Positions 12,407 to 22,753 of a stretch of 64,000 bases of DNA are shown piece after piece. The stretch's first letter is position 1, and each line of letters begins with the position of its first letter. The stretch is from Microbotryomycetes sp. JL201. Its lineage: Eukaryota; Basidiomycota; Microbotryomycetes. The DNA lies in the NCBI GenBank assembly GCA_033819885.1, contig JAQYUZ010000001.1, positions 248,001 through 312,000 on the forward strand. Reading direction: 5' to 3'. Under the pieces are notes generated by a model. It worked only from the letters and a program-made list of their open reading frames with translations, was not told where the DNA came from and ran no database searches. Position numbers and translations under genes: made by a program.

Positions 12407-13618
12407 CTATGCTTTCTGGACAGCCTCAAGGAAACCCTGCCACTCGTCTTCCGGTGCAGGGTACCCGTGCGCCTCGTTATTGGGATAATCCCTCGCCCGG
12501 ACATCCTTGACGTACTCTTGGATGGCCGACGTTGCCATACTCTCCATATCCCCGTAGCGCTTGAGGAACCTCGGCCCCTTTGACAGACTGCTGACGCCCA
12601 GCATGTCGAGTTGGACGAGCACTTGGCCGTCACATCCATTGCCTGCGCCAATACCGATCGAGGGCACAACAAGTCGTTGCGACATCCATTCTGCAAGCTT
12701 GTTTGGCACGGCTTCTATGAGGATAGCAAACGCTCCCGCCTCTTGCAGGACTTGAGCGTCACGCCAAACTTTGAGCGCCGACGCCACAGTCTTGCCTTGG
12801 ACCCGATAGCCGCTGAGCGCAGACTGTCGCTGAGGTGTCAAACCGACATGTGCCATGACAGGCACTCCCCTCGCCGTCAAATGTCTGACAACATCTGCAA
12901 TTTCGGCACCGCCTTCAATCTTGACCGCGTCCATATCGCCCTCCTGCACAAGCCTGATCGCATTGCGCATCGCTGCTTGGGGGGATTCCGCGTACGTGCC
13001 GAACGGCATGTCCGCAACCAGCAAAGACGAGTGACATCCTCTCGCAACCGACCGACAGTGGTACAGCATCTCGTCGAGCGTTAATGACGTCGTGGACGTG
13101 TATCCGCAAGCGACCATGGCCAATGAGTCACCGACAAGGCAGATATCTACTCCACGCTTATGTGTAGATGCTGATGAAGTTGTCACATGCGACGCTTGCC
13201 CAGTGGGCGAGGTCTCCGAATCGGCTGGTGTTGCGCCGGCATGCTCAATGAATCGCGCCGAAGGATAGTCGTGCGCCGTCAACATAGTGATTGGTATATT
13301 CTTGCGCTTGAACGTCGCCAAGTCCATGATTGTGCGCTTTTTGCGAGCAGGCTGGCCAGATAGAGCTTTTTCCAAACCGCGACGGCCAAGCAAGAGGTCA
13401 TTGACAAGTTAAAATGATGCCAATGCCGCATGGGTTAGCTTACAAGGGCGTGTTGGGGGATGTGAGCTGTGTCTGCGTGCTTCATACAGGCACGTGCACG
13501 GCACAGCGCGTCGCCGAGGCGCGGTCAGCAGACCTGAGCTCGAGCTTGAAGCAACAGGCGCAGACCAGCGCTGTGAGATTGCATGATGGATCGCGCGGCC
13601 GACACTTCCGGTATTCAT
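12407..13618 (-). CDS. ECM31: Ketopantoate hydroxymethyltransferase, mitochondrial
   Basis: Catalyses the first committed step of pantothenate (vitamin B5 and CoA) synthesis: ketoisovalerate plus methylene-tetrahydrofolate to ketopantoate. Exons 13444..13618 and 12407..13365 (78-nt intron) give 377 aa. The first exon is a typical mitochondrial presequence, rich in Arg/Ser/Ala with no acidic residues (MNTGSVGRAIHHAISQRW). The PanB core reads ITMLTAHDYPSA, DICLVGDSLAMV, KIEGGAEIADVV, MAHVGLTPQ, IEAVPNKLA and IGIGAGNGCDGQVLV. A Ser/Thr-rich insertion of about 25 residues follows FIEHAG in the N-terminal part of the barrel. The head faces NDUFAF7, with about 220 bp between starts. Confidence 0.93.
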
Positions 13619-13837
13619 GGCGCTGCCTGCAATAATCCGGAGTGTTCCGGCGATGAGCAGCAAGCTGACTCGACGAAACAAAGCTTCGAACCGGCTTTTG
13701 GCTTTTGACAACAACCGGGCACGTGACCTCTTCAGAGTACCTCTCGTACAAAGGACACCGGCAGCTTGTCAGTCGTATAGTATACCTCGGGCGGCCTCTC
13801 CGACTGCGTGCACACTGCTCTGCGTGACAGCAAGAAA

Positions 13838-15802
13838 ATGCTGAGAGCAACAGCGACGGCGACCGGCAGGCGAGCGACATGCGGAGGCTCAGCGGCGCGC
13901 GTGCGGACGTCCGAAACAATGCGTAAACCCAGAGTGGCGCCCTCGTGCCGAGTCTGGTGTTTGCAAGCGATTAGACCCTTTGCGAGCACATCGCGCAATC
14001 CTCGAAGCAATCCGGCTTCGTCATACTCCACAGCTCCGCCTACAAGTCCACCCCAGACAGAGTTGTTGACAATTTTGCAAGAGATCATCAGGGTCAGCGC
14101 CCTGAAAGATGTGGTGATCAGCGGCAGCTGACACTCAAACCGACCCCAACCATCAGACTCATGGTCCCTTGCCCGTGTCCAAGTACATGACGTTGTGTTT
14201 GACACACCCGAATCTGGGATACTATGCCTCGCAAAAAGTCTTTGGCCGGCAAGGCGACTTTATTACGAGCCCCGAGATTTCTCAGATTTTCGGCGAAGTG
14301 AGCGCACCTGCTTCAGGCCGCAAATGCCGCCGAATGTGACATTTTCACTCTATCAGCTCCTCGCCATCTGGTTCGTCACGCAGTGGGCTGCCCAAGGTCG
14401 CCCAGACAAAGTGCGCATTGTTGAGCTCGGACCAGGCAGAGGCACGCTCTTGGCCGACGTTCTGCGGGTGCGTCAAGTGGTACAGAGCCTTGATCGCCTG
14501 GCTCTGACGAGTACGATCCCAGACATTCAAAGCGCTTCCGAAACAGTCTTCGCCCCCGGTCACGTCGATTCATTTAGTTGAGAACTCGGGGGCGCTCAGG
14601 GCAGAGCAAAAGTCTCAGCTTTCAGCCCATGGATTTGGAGATACCATGACTAATTGGTGGGGTACAGCATCAGAGGTGCCCCCGAGTGAGTGGTGTCACG
14701 TCCCTACTCAGCGGCTCACCGTTGAAAATGATCTTCGCAGCGGAGGACGAATTCACCCTCGTCGTGGCGCACGAGTTTTTCGACGCTCTACCGATACATA
14801 TTTTTGAGGTGTGATTTGCCCACTGTCATACTCATCTGTGCTGATTGTGGCTGCTGCAGCATGTAGACAAAGGCTGGCGCGAGGTTCTGGTGGACGTGGC
14901 CGACTCGAAAGCAATCACGTGAGTCACGACAAGAAGTAGTTGCACGATATGCGAGCTGAACAGACCGTTTTGTCGCGCAGAGCGACTGAACCGCTGCGCC
15001 TAGTACTGTCGCCCGGTCCAACTCCAGCTTCCATGCTATACACTCGGCTGTCGTCTATGGCTGCCGTCGACGCATCATCTGACCGAAATGCACCAAAGAG
15101 CCAGAGCTTTAACTTCGACACAACGATGCCAATGCCGCAAGCACATTCACAAGAGCAATCTTTATCCCCAACTCTGAGTCGATTCGCCAGACTGCCGATC
15201 GGTTCGCGAATCGAATTATCCCCTGCAAGTTGGGAAATTGCTCGAGACCTGGGCAAGACTATGCAAGGTCCTCGAGGTGGCGCAGGTTTGGTTATCGACT
15301 ATGGCGATTCGAAAGCGTTCGGAAGGAGTTGGCGTGTGCGTTACTCCTCATACAATCATGTATCTTGTCTAAATAGCGCTGAGACGATTTCTTCCAATTC
15401 CAACAGGGATTCCGAAAGCATCAAGTCGTCGACCCGTTGTCCGAGCCTGGTCACACGGATCTGACGGCTAATGTCGATTTTGCGTACCTTTCCGAAGCTA
15501 TGAGTGACATTGGTACGCCACTTTCGATTTCTTGTCGCTTGGTCGGTTTTCCCCTGACGTTGCGCACCACAGTGACATGTCACGAACCCATGACTCAGGC
15601 TTCTTTCCTGTACGCTCTCGGACTTGAGCCACGTCTGCAAGGCCTATTACAGAAAGCCTCATCCGAACGCAAGAAGGACATCGAGAGCGCCGCAAAACGG
15701 CTTGTTGATCCAACGGGAATGGGCACTCAATACAAGGTGATGATGCTGACGCCGAAGGGATTATCAGAGCCTGTGTACCCCAATCCAAAGAAAACCAAGT
15801 AA
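13838..15802 (+). CDS. NDUFAF7: NDUFAF7/MidA-like mitochondrial methyltransferase
   Basis: Family members methylate an arginine of the complex I 49-kDa subunit during assembly. Exons 13838..14092, 14157..14297, 14357..14467, 14523..14685, 14741..14808, 14860..14918, 14981..15335 and 15407..15802 give 515 aa. The N-terminus is presequence-like (MLRATATATGRRATC). Conserved parts are VSKYMTLCLTHPNLGYYA, GRQGDFITSPEISQIFGE, the SAM-binding VELGPGRGTL, VVAHEFFDALPIHIFE, GWREVLVDV and GAGLVIDYGD near the C-terminal third. The segment between GWREVLVDV and SWEIARD carries a longer low-complexity insertion than animal homologues. Two other genes away lies a complex I subunit (NDUFB4). Confidence 0.92.
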
Positions 15803-15877
15803 AGGCCATCTCATGACGACGTACATTCAATGACAACAACAATGCAAAAAAAAAAGACCGGGTGAGAACGAGCGGTA

Positions 15878-16839
15878 TCAGTCGCGTTGTCTCGGTGATG
15901 CCGAGCGCGCTCTACTCTCGCGCCTTGTTCTTCGACGATGATTCTCTGGCTCTGGAGAATTGGAGCTTTTCCGCTCTGTCCATCTTTGTTTGCAGTCGCC
16001 GTCTCTTTGATCTGGACCTTGTCGACCTTGCCGATGTGCGCTCGGGCTTGCCATTGCTACCTTTTCTTTCTCCTCTGCTTCCTTCTGCTTCTTTGCCACG
16101 TCTTTGCCATACTTTAGCTTTCGTCCGCAGTCCTTGCACAAAACAACTTTGACTAAAGCGCTCTTCTTCTTTCCGTCCTCGACATATCCAAAGTGCATCT
16201 CATGCTCGGTCAATTTTGCTCTAACAAGAGGTTTGTCCATCTGTTCAGGATCGATAATTGCGTCGTCGACTTGTAGCGCTCGATCAACGAGCTCGGGATC
16301 GGGCTGGTGCAAATCGCACCGAATCGAGGCGCATGTCAATTGTCCTATGCCCTGCAGCAACTCGTCCTCTGTTCTCCATCTGCATGCAATCTGACAAGCA
16401 GGCCCAGGCTGATTAGCTTGAGGGGTTGCCAAACGAGAACAAAAGGCGGGGAGCCTCACCTGGCCGGACTTGTAGTGCTTGAGGTTGATGAGCGCAAACT
16501 CGCGAAACAAAGAGTTGTAATATTTGAGAGCGAGTTGGTCTTCCCACGAGAGCGTAGCGGGGTCGACGTCCGTGTCTCGAATGAACCTGGGTGGCGCTCA
16601 CGAAAGTTAGCTGACGACATGGCATGCCGCAGACGCGGCGTTGAGGTAGAGATGACTGACTGATGCTTCTCCTTGATGACGTCTAGCTCTGTCTTTGTTT
16701 GCGGTCGAGGAGGCTGCACGCCGCGCTTGTAGCTCTCGGCGATGCGACTGTATCGAAGCTGATGGCGCTCGTGTGCGTTCAATGGGTCTGTCAGGTACCG
16801 TTTTGTGGGTCTTGAGGACGACTGCATATGCTGCGACAT
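15878..16839 (-). CDS. FRA10AC1: FRA10AC1 homologue
   Basis: Exons 16661..16839, 16460..16586 and 15878..16390 give 272 aa. Family signatures are RYLTDPLNAHERHQLRY at the N-terminus, LSWEDQLALKYYNSLFREFA, RWRTEDELLQGIGQLTCAS and the Cys-rich VVLCKDCGRKLKYG near the C-terminus. The tail is Lys/Glu-rich, then Arg/Ser/Pro-rich (ending SASPRQRD), as in splicing-linked nuclear proteins. FRA10AC1 is associated with the spliceosome in other eukaryotes, but its biochemical role is poorly defined. It shares a short divergent promoter (71 bp between start codons) with the NDUFB4 gene. Confidence 0.88.
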
Positions 16840-16910
16840 GTGTCACTTGGCAGAGTGTAAGTGAGAAGCGCGCGCTTGGACTTTGGCTCTTGACAATCAA
16901 GCCCTGAACC

Positions 16911-17525
16911 ATGGCCGGAGGACATGGCGGCTACCGTGAGTATCTAGCTTTGAGCCGGGACCAGTGACCATATGACAGGACGCTGACTTCACGCCATGCG
17001 CCGCCTGCAGAGCCGGTTAAGGTGCGCTGTCTCATCATTGGCTCATTCGGCCCAACAGTAACGGCGCAGGGCATGGCTGACAGACCTAATGGATCTTGAA
17101 AACAGCTTGACCCAGCTGTAGAGAGCTGGAACTACATGGTTAGTCGGCAACGCGCGCGAGGACGACGGCGACCGGATAGGCTGTCCTTGACGAGTACGCA
17201 GACACTGACTCGTTTTCATGTACAGCGCGAGAATGTCTGGAAACACTTCAGGTTCACCAACAGGACAGCGCGCCTCAGTCTCATGTGGGGCGTACTCGTG
17301 CCCGTCGGCGTGTTTGCTTTTGCGTTGCGACAAGACGTTCGTGCTCATCTGACTGCGATACATCAACTCGATAACTGTTCATACTGACACTCCCGCCTCC
17401 AACAGGTCAAGTGGGACATTCTCGGTGCGAAAAAGGATGATCCGATCGCGCGGTTCGGCTCTTATGCACAGAAGCCGTCAGAGAGGGCAGCAGCAGCTTC
17501 AGCGGATGTAGTTGATGAAGAGTAG
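16911..17525 (+). CDS. Complex I subunit NDUFB4/B15-like
   Basis: Small single-pass accessory subunit of mitochondrial NADH:ubiquinone oxidoreductase. Exons 16911..16935, 17011..17021, 17106..17138, 17226..17336 and 17406..17525 give 99 aa. The protein starts MAGGHGGYQPVKLDPAVESW, then NYMRENVWKHFRFTNRTARL and one membrane helix (LMWGVLVPVGVFAFAL). A soluble tail follows with VKWDILGAKKDDPI. This matches the B15/NDUFB4 pattern (DPAxExWxxMRExxWxHFR). Exon 2 is only 11 nt; the frame closes only if it is included. Identity rests on pattern recognition of a short protein. Confidence 0.82.
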
Positions 17526-18131
17526 ATGTTACGTGTCGTGCAAAGCCGGGACTTCGTTTCTCTCCAGGTTCGGCAGGCGCCAGTGCTCGGGCCAATTTTG
17601 TACTATTTGCACATTTTGCCACTTGATGCTGTGCCTTTTCGCCGAGTCTGCATAATTGATTTCTATACGGTCAATTTTGGCGAGGCTTGTGCCGAATGTG
17701 GTCTTGGGGCGAGCCCGATGCGGCGCTATGACCGCATGAAATTAGGCGCACGCGATCGACGTTGATTAATCGCATCGACGCGTGTTCAGCGCGTTAGTCT
17801 CAAGCGACGTTCGCAACCATCCATGGCTACAGCTGTGCTGTATAGGGCTGAATCAGCACCACGACTGCCGCTGCCAGACTTGCCCAGCCCGTGAGTTCTG
17901 TCGACATCGCGACTGCTTTCGCCGCGTATTGTCCAGGTCACGCAGCTCAAAAAGGCTGACCCGACTCGAGGTGCAGCTCCCTATCCAAACACACACAATC
18001 TCAATCGAATGGTCAAATCACAGAAGACGTTTCCGGTGAGGTGGCAGGCCCATCAAGGAGAAGCGTTCTCCTTGGCTTGACGATCAAAAACAAGCATGAG
18101 CTGACGTTGAACTGCAGCAGACGAGTCCGAC
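17526..18131. other. Intergenic, upstream of the LOV gene
   Basis: About 600 bp between tandem plus-strand genes. No coding exon is supported. It should carry the promoter of the RGS-LOV gene; I saw no motif I can name with confidence. Confidence 0.4.
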
Positions 18132-20244
18132 ATGGATACATGGGCTTCAAAACCTGCTAGATCGCCGGGAGGATCCTCAACTGCAGCCAAACGGCAATCG
18201 CTCGGATCGCCTCGTTCAACTCGCCGTCGCAGTCGACTGCACGCACCTGATTCGGGTCCGGAGGACGACGACGATTCAGACGAGTCAACAGTTCAAGACT
18301 TGACCCGAGAGCTTGCCGACTTGAGCAATTGGGCTCCGGACAGGCCTGTCAAGTTGACCTCGACAAAGTTTGCTCACCTACCACCTGTCCACCTCACGTC
18401 GACCGTGTCAACGCTGGACCTGCGCGGGGGAGCCCCTACCACGTCCAAGCCAATTCCCAACCTAACGCCTCTGCAAGCTTCAATCTCGCACAGTTTGAAC
18501 AGGCTTCTGTCGCCTGCAATCTTTCAACAGTTTTTGGCCACGCCAAAAGGTTACGACGAATTTCACAGATATCTCAGCCAAGTCTCAAATTCTTCGACAC
18601 ATATCGCGGCGCTCGAATTGTGGCGAAACCTCAATGCGCTCGAGTTCGAGCAGCGGAGAACGGCACTCGCTGCCGAAGGCATTCGCGACTTGTACTTGCT
18701 GCCGTCCGGGCCAGTCAGGGCAACAGACATTTTGACTGCCGAAGACTTTACCAGCGCGGTCGGCTCGCTTGCCAAGGTGACGCAGGCCGCTACAGGGCTG
18801 GACGAAGTGTCCAAGCATTTGCTTGAGCGCCTCTACCGCGACGAGTTTGGCGAGTATGTGAAGCACTACCTTATCCGGCATACGAGTGTCGAGCTCGGCA
18901 AATACGGTGTCACAGCGAAGGACAGACAAGGTCTTGGAGAGGCTTTCGTCATGTCGAATCCTCGACTGCACGACCAGCCGATCGTGCTCGCCTCGGATGC
19001 CTTTTGCTTATTGACTGGATACGACCGCGAGATGATCATTGGGAGGAATTGTCGATTCCTTCAAGGAGACGCAACATCTCCGGAAAGCGTCAAGAATATT
19101 CGAGCGGCCATCGATCGCGGCGAAGAGTGCACGGAACTGCTCCTTAATTATCGCGCAGATGGCACGCCGTTCTGGAACTTGCTGTGCATATTACCTCTGC
19201 GAGACACCAAGGGACAAGTGACATATTTTGTAGGCGGTCAAACCAACATCACCGGCACCGTGGCAAAAGGCTCCGGAACCGACCTGAGCTTTATACTCGG
19301 CAGCGATGAGCCGATAATGGCGAGCGACACCAAGAGTCGATCTTCGACGGGTTGGAGCCATCCAAACGTCACGCGGTACTCTTCGGCCCTCGAGGCATGG
19401 ATGAAACCGCGAGAGCACGACGGTGACGCGCCTGAGCCTGAGAACAGTACAGTCAACGCGCCAGCTCGCGACCTTCAGCCAATGCCCACATCAAGAAAAG
19501 CCACGATGTCTAGTTCTGCCATTGAGCGTCAGTCGGCCGCAGCCAGGTGGCGACTGCCCTTTTTGAAACGATCAAAGCGGCCAAACAACAGTGGCCTGAA
19601 CGAATCGCAACTCTTGGATTCTGCGGAGATGTTCCGCAAGCGAGACACGGGCAAGACTGGAGGCATCGAGGTAAGTTCAACTATCGATTTTCACTGACAA
19701 GCAGCTAAGTCTCTGTTGCATAGTCGCGCATTTCGCAATTCACGGCAACATATGAAAAGGTTTTGATCCTGCGCAGGCATTCGCGCGAGATTTTGTTCGC
19801 CACTCCATCGTTCCTACGCTTCTGTGGTCTTCCTGGCGCATCGCTAGTGGAAATGTGCTCATCAAAACTCTTGCATCAAGATGTGCTCAAGATCATCGGC
19901 GGCGGTGCGACTCAGAACGTGGCGGATCGCAAATCGACACGAAGCACAGTTAAAAAAACTATGAAGGAGGGCACGTCCGTGACCTTACTATGCTGGATTC
20001 AAGTAAAGGAGATGGGCGTATAGTGAGCCAATAGAATCCTTCAGATCGCGCCTTGACGCGACTGACTCGCGAACAAATTCAGTGGCCGAGAGGGTTTTCT
20101 GCCTGCAGCAAAGGGTGTATTGCACTTGACTCCGCTCAAAGACCTCAAAGGCGATGTTTCGGCCTATGTTGCGATGTAAGTGTCAGCTTTGCGCTTTGAT
20201 TGGCAAGCAAGCTGACGCGACGTGCGTGATGCAGTTTTGGGTGA
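18132..20244 (+). CDS. RGS-LOV photoreceptor-like protein with second PAS
   Basis: Exons 18132..19670, 19724..20022, 20083..20175 and 20235..20244 give 646 aa. The first ~115 residues are disordered with an acidic patch (PEDDDDSDES). Residues ~118-260 form a helical RGS-like domain (LLSPAIFQQFLATPKGYDEF ... LLERLYRDEFGEYVKHYLI). A LOV domain follows (~275-375). Its flavin-adduct motif GRNCRFLQGD has the photoactive Cys at about residue 307, followed by LLNYRADGTPFWNLLCILPL and YFVGGQTNIT. After a Ser-rich linker, exons 2-4 encode a second PAS-like domain (ILFATPSFLRFCGLP ... TLLCWIQVKEMG). It lacks the NCRFLQ Cys, so it is probably light-insensitive. RGS-LOV proteins are known in fungi and can associate with membranes in light; the role here is inferred. 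Confidence 0.85.
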
Positions 20245-20460
20245 AGAGGCCTTTTTTTGAGTACCTGTTTTTAAGGTCCGATAGAGATGTTGTCAAATGT
20301 ATCGTACTTGTGCAAAGGTGGCGAAAGTGTAGTGGACTGCGCCTCAACGTTCGCAGCCAAGCCTCCAGCCAAAGCTTGGCTCGCATTCCATGTTGTCCTC
20401 ATTCCCTGTCGACTTCTCGTGTCCTCTCCTAGCAGGACTGATTCTCTCCTGTGGCGCAAG

Positions 20461-22088
20461 ATGCTGGTCATCTTTGTCGCATTCATGCTCTGTCGGCTGA
20501 CCGTGGCGGCGGCTTCCCTTGCCGTCGCCGCCGAAGGCCCGAAACGCGTCGCGACGCGCAACACGGACGTGCATACAGTCCGACTGACAAGGCACTTGAC
20601 GCCTCTGAAACTTTCACTTGCACGTACACGCGGAAAATATGGCTTCAGCGAACCTAATTCGAGAAAAGTAAGGTGGCACACAGACATCAGCGCTCGGGCC
20701 GCGCACACACTGACGGATCATGATTGCAGCGCGCAGTCGGCAGCGTCTCACTCACAGAAGATGCATCAGATTTATCGTATGCTGCACCTGCTATGATTGG
20801 CGGGCAATCTTTGCAGCTCGTGCTGGACACGGGCAGCTCGGACCTTGTCGTTGCAACGCACGAATGCGCCGACTGTGAAGGCCAAGTCTATGATTCAACT
20901 GCTTCGACGAGCGCGACAGTCTCTACCACGCCCTTCTCCATACAGTACGGCAGTGGATCGGCGAATGGAATGCTTGTGACGGATTCGGTTGCGCTCGATA
21001 CATTTACAGTCGCTCAGCAGACATTCGGAGCATGCGCAGATTTCGACAACTTGCTCGGCGGCTCTGAATCAGGCCTGCTCGGCCTCGGTTGGCAATCTCT
21101 CGCCATGTCGGGGGCGACTCCTTTCGCGCAACACCTCTGGCAATCAGGCTCGCTGGACGAACCTATGTTCGGCCTTGCCCTGCGATCTGGAGACGGCACA
21201 TTGACTCTTGGCGGCATCGATTCGGCGGCCATTGCAGAAGACGTCAACTGGGTCAGCCTCGAACAAACAAACAGCTACTGGGAAATCCCCTTGGACGGCG
21301 TGAGAGTCAATGGCGTCGACGTCGGTATCACAACAAACGCGGCAATCATCGATTCAGGCACATCGCTCATGTCAATGCCGGCATCGGCGGTCCAGTCGAT
21401 TTACGCGGCCATCTCTCCTGAAGCCTATGAATCTTCCGGTCTGATGGTTTACCCTTGCTCTGCCAACGCCACAATCAGCTTGTCATTCGGTGGCGTATAC
21501 TATACGGTTCCTCCAGAGAGCTTTGCCTACGGCAACGTGGATTCCGATGGTACAAGTTGTTGGGGCTCTGTGTATGACGCGAGCGAGGGAACGTCAGACC
21601 TTTTCATCATCGGAGGCGCCTTTCTGCAACATGTCTACTCGGCCTTCAGGTTCGACCCGCCAGCCATTGGGTTCGCCAACCTGGCCAGCGCGCAGTCGAG
21701 CATAGACACCGTGCTTGCAGAGCCCACACAGTCTGCTTCAGTGGCCCTACCAGAGGTCGCTTCGACTGTACCAATTGTAGCCATTCCTCCAACTTTGTCA
21801 GAGCAAATGTCGGAGACGCCGTCCGCGCTTCCGACCTCAACCTCGTCACCGGCGAGCAGCAGTGCGGAGACGATTGCCGCTACCTCTAGCTCGTCGCTCA
21901 CATGGACGTCGTCTTCATCTGTTGCTCCAACCGCATCATCGTCCGTGCAGGTCACGGTCGAAACACCATCTCAAGCTGCTGCAGGTGCAGCTGCATCGCT
22001 CAAAGACACTACCAGTTCTGCCGCGGCCACGTACGCCAGCTGCATCAGCGTCATCTTTTTCGGCATTGTAGCATCTTTTATGGCATGA
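20461..22088 (+). CDS. Secreted pepsin-like aspartic protease, GPI-anchored
   Basis: Exons 20461..20667 and 20730..22088 give 521 aa (family A1). A signal peptide (MLVIFVAFMLCRLTVAAAS) and a short propeptide come first. The propeptide ends in a dibasic KR created exactly at the exon junction (SRKR followed by AVGSVSLT), a likely Kex2 site. The active-site motifs are VLDTGSSDLVV (Asp about 102) and IIDSGTSLMSM. GLLGLGW and FIIGGAFLQHVYSAFR are also typical. The last ~130 residues are Ser/Thr/Ala-rich and end in a hydrophobic tail (ISVIFFGIVASFMA), the arrangement of a GPI-anchored yapsin-like enzyme. A short copy of its 3' end recurs about 600 bp downstream. Confidence 0.92.
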
Positions 22089-22132
22089 TGATGTGTCATC
22101 TGTATTCAGGCAAATGTTGCTGTGCAATCACA
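22015..22132 (+). repeat. Direct repeat, copy 1 (protease 3' end)
   Basis: The last ~75 coding bases of the protease plus ~45 bases of its 3' flank. It is similar to 22622..22753. Shared blocks include GTTCTGCCGCGG, CGCCAGCTGCAT, AGCGTCAT, GTATTTCAG-like and TTGCTGTGCAA. Divergence and small indels suggest an old duplication. Confidence 0.75.
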
Positions 22133-22144
22133 TTCCATGCCTTC

Positions 22145-22500
22145 ATGTCGCTTCTTTCTAAATCAGGCGTCTCTATACAGAAAGATCGCCCCATAGCAAT
22201 GATATATCCTTTGCACACGGAGCAGCAACACACGCTGCGCGAGATGACTGTGCCCCTCACGTGGGCCCAAGATTGTACACATATTGACGAGGTACGCAGC
22301 TAGGAAAGAACTAAATTTTCAGCTGATGACTTCCGACGTAGTACGAGGAGGCTACTGTCGAGCAATGGCTGAAGCTTGCGCGGTGGCTGTTCATTCCTGA
22401 AAGGGACTGGTCGGACGACGCGCTGCTTGGCGAGTCGCTACGCTTGCTCTCGGCAGATCTTACAGGCTGGGCCGAGGTTATTGTGCAGGCCTGCCGATAA
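22145..22500 (+). CDS. Unknown 101-aa protein
   Basis: Exons 22145..22291 and 22342..22500 close in frame through a 50-nt GT-AG intron. The protein begins MSLLSKSGVSIQKDRPIAMI (a second in-frame ATG at 22199 is an alternative). The C-terminal half is Trp-rich and helical: VEQWLKLARWLFIPERDW, then LLSADLTGWAEVIVQACR. No signal peptide or membrane segment. I do not recognise it. It sits only 56 bp after the protease stop, between the two copies of the direct repeat, which makes its origin interesting. Confidence 0.55.
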
Positions 22501-22621
22501 GAGGTTGTCGATACAAGATCCGCTGCCCACCAACACGTAGCAGACAGCTTCGAACAAAAGTGAGAGCAGGTGCCTGGTGAGTACTCCTGGCGAGTATCAG
22601 GCTCTCGGCGGACGGAGTTGA

Positions 22622-22753
22622 CGTTCTGCCGCGGGAATGTCCGCCAGCTGCATTAGCGTCATATTTTTCAGCACTGGAGCAACTTTTTTTTGGTATGAAC
22701 ACTCTGCTTGATGTTTCCATGTATTTCAGACACATATTGCTGTGCAACCACAC
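22622..22753 (+). repeat. Direct repeat, copy 2 (protease fragment)
   Basis: Degenerate second copy of the protease 3' end and flank. It carries no protease body upstream, so it is a fragment. Its far end overlaps the last codons of the minus-strand BIM1/X325 gene. Confidence 0.72.

Noticed and set aside
13732-14205. 157-codon minus-strand frame antisense to NDUFAF7
   Set aside because: The plus strand carries a presequence, a phase-0 intron and the conserved THGPLPVSKYM segment here; the antisense has no family similarity.
22478-22753. Minus-strand frame resembling another at 21936-22127
   Set aside because: The similarity is real but reflects the DNA duplication of the protease 3' end, not a coding gene on the minus strand.
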